DNA of 64,000 nt from Gemmatimonadota bacterium (GTDB taxonomy: Bacteria; Latescibacterota; UBA2968; GCA-2709665), in NCBI GenBank assembly GCA_028877215.1, contig JAPPFJ010000009.1, positions 1 to 64,000 of the forward strand. Direction: 5' to 3'. Position numbers and translations under genes: made by a program. The notes beneath the pieces were generated by a model, which was given only the letters and a program-made list of their open reading frames with translations, searched no databases and was not told the origin of the DNA. Below, in pieces: positions 61,646 to 64,000 of this stretch; the stretch's first letter is position 1, and every line of letters begins with the position of its first letter.

Positions 61646-61891
61646 GATGTTCTTACAGGGTGGTTTGTTTGCAAAGAGATACCAGATTGAACGTGCTGCC
61701 TTTCAGGGTTTGACACGTGCGAGTGGCGCGGGATTGATCCCATGCCGCAGTAGATCCTTCGTCGGCCTGGGCTTCTCTGCACGACAATCTCGTCTCATGT
61801 GAATGAAACAGATGTGTTCCTTGGACGTTGCGCCCCGGCCTCCTCTGGATGACAGCGGGAAATAACGGGCCTGCCTATCGTCCATCATGTC

Positions 61892-61922
61892 ATTCAGAGC
61901 GTAGCGAAGAATCTCCCGTCTT
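61892..61922. repeat. TCATTCAGAGCGTAGCGAAG-type dispersed repeat
   Basis: A short sequence of a kind often scattered in environmental bacterial genomes (GTCATTCTGAGCGAAGCGAA-like). Only this copy is seen in the window. Confidence 0.45.
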
Positions 61923-62011
61923 CTCGCTCGTACGTGCAGCATATGGCCTATGTAGACGGATTTGTGCGCGGACACATCATCTAATGAATCCAATCCAAGA
62001 GGAGCCTGTCG

Positions 62012-64000
62012 ATGTTCTGGAATTATCTCAAGGTGGCCTGGAGAAACCTTTTGCGGCACCCGCTCTACGCTACGATCAACGTGGTGGGTCTGGGCATCGC
62101 AATATCGTTTTGCCTGCTGGCGTTCCTGTTTGTGCGATACGAGTGGACCTACGATGGGTTTCACGAAAACGCCAATCGGATTTACCGGATCTACGCGGAA
62201 TTTGAGAGCCGCAGAACTTCAGACAATACACCACGGGAATTGGGGCCCGCGTTGTCGGAAACGCTGCCGGACGTCCGTTCCGTGAGGATACATACCGGGA
62301 TGCGCATTGTTCACGATCGAGGCCAGACCACGAAGGTAAACATCCTTCAGGCAGATCCATCCATTCTGGACGTCTTCTCCTTTCCTCTGATCAAGGGAGA
62401 CCCTGCCAACGCACTGGTGGCTCCGAACCATGTGGTCATTACCGAAACCATGGCTGCGACATATTTCCCAGGACAGGATCCGATCGGAAAGTCGATTTCC
62501 GTTCAGGATGTCGAGCCATTTGTATTGAACTTTGGGGGCGGAGGATCAGATAAAGGTGACACTCAACGGGCTGGTCAAAAAGAAGGTCCTGCCGGCGCAC
62601 AGCCGGCCCCGGCGCTCACGGATCATCCCGGCGAAGTATCCGGGGCAAGGATTTTATCCTTCTCGATAAGTCCACCATCTCCTGACACGAGGCAGGAAGA
62701 GCAGGATAAACGTCCAATGCAGGAATTGACGGTAACCGGTGTGATCAGGGACATTCCCAGGAACTCCACCCTTCGCTTTGACTTTCTCTCCGCCTTAAGT
62801 CCTGCGGCTCAGAAACGGGAATGGAATACCGTGAACACCTTCGTCTTGCTGCCCGAATATCTGAGTCCCCTGGAGATGGAACGCCGGCTTGACGGCCTTT
62901 CCATACCGTGGCCGAGGAGCCGGCAGCCGGAAAAGCTGAAGTTGCAGGCGCTACGAGACATATACTTTGATTCGGGAGGCATACATACCCAAGTTGGCAG
63001 CACCAGCAGAATCAGCCGTCCAGGAAATCCCGACCATTCGTATATCCTGGCGGGCATTGCGATGCTCGTACTGGTTGTGGCCGCAGTCAATTATACGAAC
63101 CTCTCAGTGGGCCGTTCGTTCTCCCGTGCCCGGGAAGTTGGAATGCGCAAGGTTGCAGGAGGTCTGCGTACGCAACTTGCCAGGCAGTTTCTGGCGGAAT
63201 CGGTCTTGCTGACACTGATCGCGCTTGCGCTCGGGCTGGCGCTCGCCGAGTTGTTCCTGCCGGGTTTCAACAGCCTGATCAGCAGGAAATTCTCCCTTTC
63301 CGATCTGGCGGATACCAATTCACTCGCATATCTACTCGTCATGGCGCTGATCGTGGGGGTTTTCGCCGGGGGTTACCCGGCATTGTTCATGTCAGGATTC
63401 TTTCCGGTCGATGCGTTGAAAGGGCGGTTCAAGGCGGATCGAATGGGGTACTTCAGCCGGGCGCTCGTGGTATTCCAGCTGGCCATCTCCACGGCGCTGG
63501 TGACCTGCATGACCATAGCATCCATACAAATGGACAAACTGAAATCGAAACCGCTTGGATTCGAGCCCAGCCATGTCGTCGTCGTTCGCCTATTTGGGAT
63601 ATTGGATAGAATGAACCTTGCCAAAGCCTTTGAGGAGGCCGTCCGGCCGTACCACTCCGTCTTGAACACGACGAGAACAGGACACGGTTTCAGCAGTTTA
63701 ATGCGGAGTAGTTCCAACATCAGTTGGAAGGGGACGACACTTGAAGGTGTTGAAAATATATCTTGCGATACACGCTTCCTCGAGACAATGGATATTAGGC
63801 TACTGGACGGGCGGAATTTCGAACGGGAAGGCGATGCGGAGACGTCGGTCATTGTGAACGAAACGCTCGCCAGGACACTTGGATTGGACGCGCCTCTGGG
63901 CGAGTCGATTCGGCTTGGCAGGAAGGACATGCAGGTTATCGGCGTCGTCAGGGATTTTCATTTCCGGTCCCTTCACCACGCCATTGGGCCTGCGGTGCTG
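62012..64000 (+). CDS. MacB/FtsX-like ABC transporter permease, 3' end outside window, with an inserted segment
   Basis: At least 663 codons remain open to the window edge. It begins MFWNYLKVAWRNLLRHPLYA, a membrane helix follows (INVVGLGIAISFCLLAFLFV), then a periplasmic MacB-type core (YFPGQDPIGKSISVQD ... TVTGVIRDIPRNSTLRFDF), then three helices with FtsX-domain text (GRSFSRAREVGMRKVAGG). A second repeat of the core follows (ETMDIRLLDGRNFERE), as in two-FtsX-domain permeases. GGAG lies seven bases before the ATG. Between SISVQD and ELTVTGV, where relatives have about 5-10 residues, there are about 75 low-complexity residues. Part of that insert (62545-62635) is gyrA-like DNA read in another frame. 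No ATPase gene is visible in the window. Confidence 0.88.
   Translation, partial: MFWNYLKVAWRNLLRHPLYATINVVGLGIAISFCLLAFLFVRYEWTYDGFHENANRIYRIYAEFESRRTSDNTPRELGPALSETLPDVRSVRIHTGMRIVHDRGQTTKVNILQADPSILDVFSFPLIKGDPANALVAPNHVVITETMAATYFPGQDPIGKSISVQDVEPFVLNFGGGGSDKGDTQRAGQKEGPAGAQPAPALTDHPGEVSGARILSFSISPPSPDTRQEEQDKRPMQELTVTGVIRDIPRNSTLRFDFLSALSPAAQKREWNTVNTFVLLPEYLSPLEMERRLDGLSIPWPRSRQPEKLKLQALRDIYFDSGGIHTQVGSTSRISRPGNPDHSYILAGIAMLVLVVAAVNYTNLSVGRSFSRAREVGMRKVAGGLRTQLARQFLAESVLLTLIALALGLALAELFLPGFNSLISRKFSLSDLADTNSLAYLLVMALIVGVFAGGYPALFMSGFFPVDALKGRFKADRMGYFSRALVVFQLAISTALVTCMTIASIQMDKLKSKPLGFEPSHVVVVRLFGILDRMNLAKAFEEAVRPYHSVLNTTRTGHGFSSLMRSSSNISWKGTTLEGVENISCDTRFLETMDIRLLDGRNFEREGDAETSVIVNETLARTLGLDAPLGESIRLGRKDMQVIGVVRDFHFRSLHHAIGPAVL
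62545..62635 (+). other. gyrA-derived segment inside the permease gene
   Basis: Positions 62554-62635 match gyrA positions 24721-24802 at 71 of 82 bases without gaps, including runs such as CAACGGGCTGGTCAAAAAG and ACAGCCGGCCCCGGCG. The similarity fades left of about 62545. The permease reading frame differs from the gyrA frame, so the encoded residues (GDTQRAGQKEGPAGAQPAPA) bear no relation to gyrase. Confidence 0.85.

Larger units (their letters stand above)
61320..62011. other. Regulatory region between the sigma-54 regulator and the permease
   Basis: 692 bases between divergent genes. It contains two enhancer-like sites (61529-61567), a sigma-54 promoter (61630-61645) and a TCATTCAGAGCGTAGCGAAG-type repeat (61892-61922). 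The roughly 350 bases between promoter and permease start show no convincing gene. Confidence 0.7.

Overview
The window is the replication-origin neighbourhood of a bacterial chromosome, followed by a long run of housekeeping genes and then an accessory catabolic and signalling region. A strand switch at about 15.2-15.7 kb separates the leftward operon rpmH-rnpA-yidC-mnmE-rsmG from the rightward operon dnaA-dnaN-recF-dciA-gyrB-gyrA. This layout, a DnaA-box field in the dnaA-dnaN gap and two exact parS sites at about 9 and 11 kb all mark an origin region. YidC with a large periplasmic domain, SurA, FtsEX-EnvC and sequences coding for secreted enzymes point to a diderm. The gene content (penicillin-acylase-like hydrolase, heparinase II/III, CocE-type hydrolase, Gfo/Idh oxidoreductase, MacB/FtsX-like permease beside an NtrC-type two-component pair) and the many dispersed intergenic repeats recall uncultivated FCB-group lineages such as Latescibacterota. 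That placement is inference only.

Layout. 0-7.3 kb: flavin oxidoreductase, cupin, penicillin-acylase-like hydrolase, HAD phosphatase, CDP-alcohol phosphatidyltransferase, a DnaA-box cluster, and an FAH-family hydrolase. 8.2-10.4 kb: an acyl-CoA mutase large subunit carrying an N-terminal XRE helix-turn-helix, then methylmalonyl-CoA epimerase. 10.4-15.2 kb: rsmG, mnmE, yidC, rnpA, rpmH (leftward). 15.7-25.4 kb: dnaA to gyrA. 25.6-27.4 kb: homoserine dehydrogenase and tRNA-Asp. 27.6-49 kb: mfd, surA-like, an S4 protein, a methyltransferase, ftsE-ftsX-envC, nrnA-like, a carbamoyltransferase, tmk, ctpA-like, a coiled-coil protein, an ATP-grasp-like protein, larE, def, a PHP phosphatase, a nicotinate phosphoribosyltransferase, moaD-moaE and a glutaminyl cyclase. 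49-58.3 kb: polymer- and metabolite-processing enzymes. 58.6-64 kb: a sensor kinase and sigma-54 activator divergent from a large permease gene that runs off the right edge.

The most unusual observations are these. (1) Two hairpin-forming repeat families (called R1 and R5 here) sit repeatedly, in one fixed orientation, just upstream of start codons: four genes for R1 and three for R5, including rnpA, dciA and ftsE. They look like mobile 5'-leader elements. (2) A roughly 82-bp piece of gyrA is embedded out of frame inside the terminal permease gene without closing its reading frame. (3) A DNA-binding XRE domain is fused to an acyl-CoA mutase whose coding sequence also contains an exact parS site. 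(4) A near-perfect sigma-54 promoter with two enhancer-like sites 21 bp apart lies between the NtrC-type regulator and the permease. (5) A second DnaA-box cluster with an AT-rich stretch lies 9 kb from dnaA. All coordinates come from reading the sequence by eye; no searches or folding programs were run.
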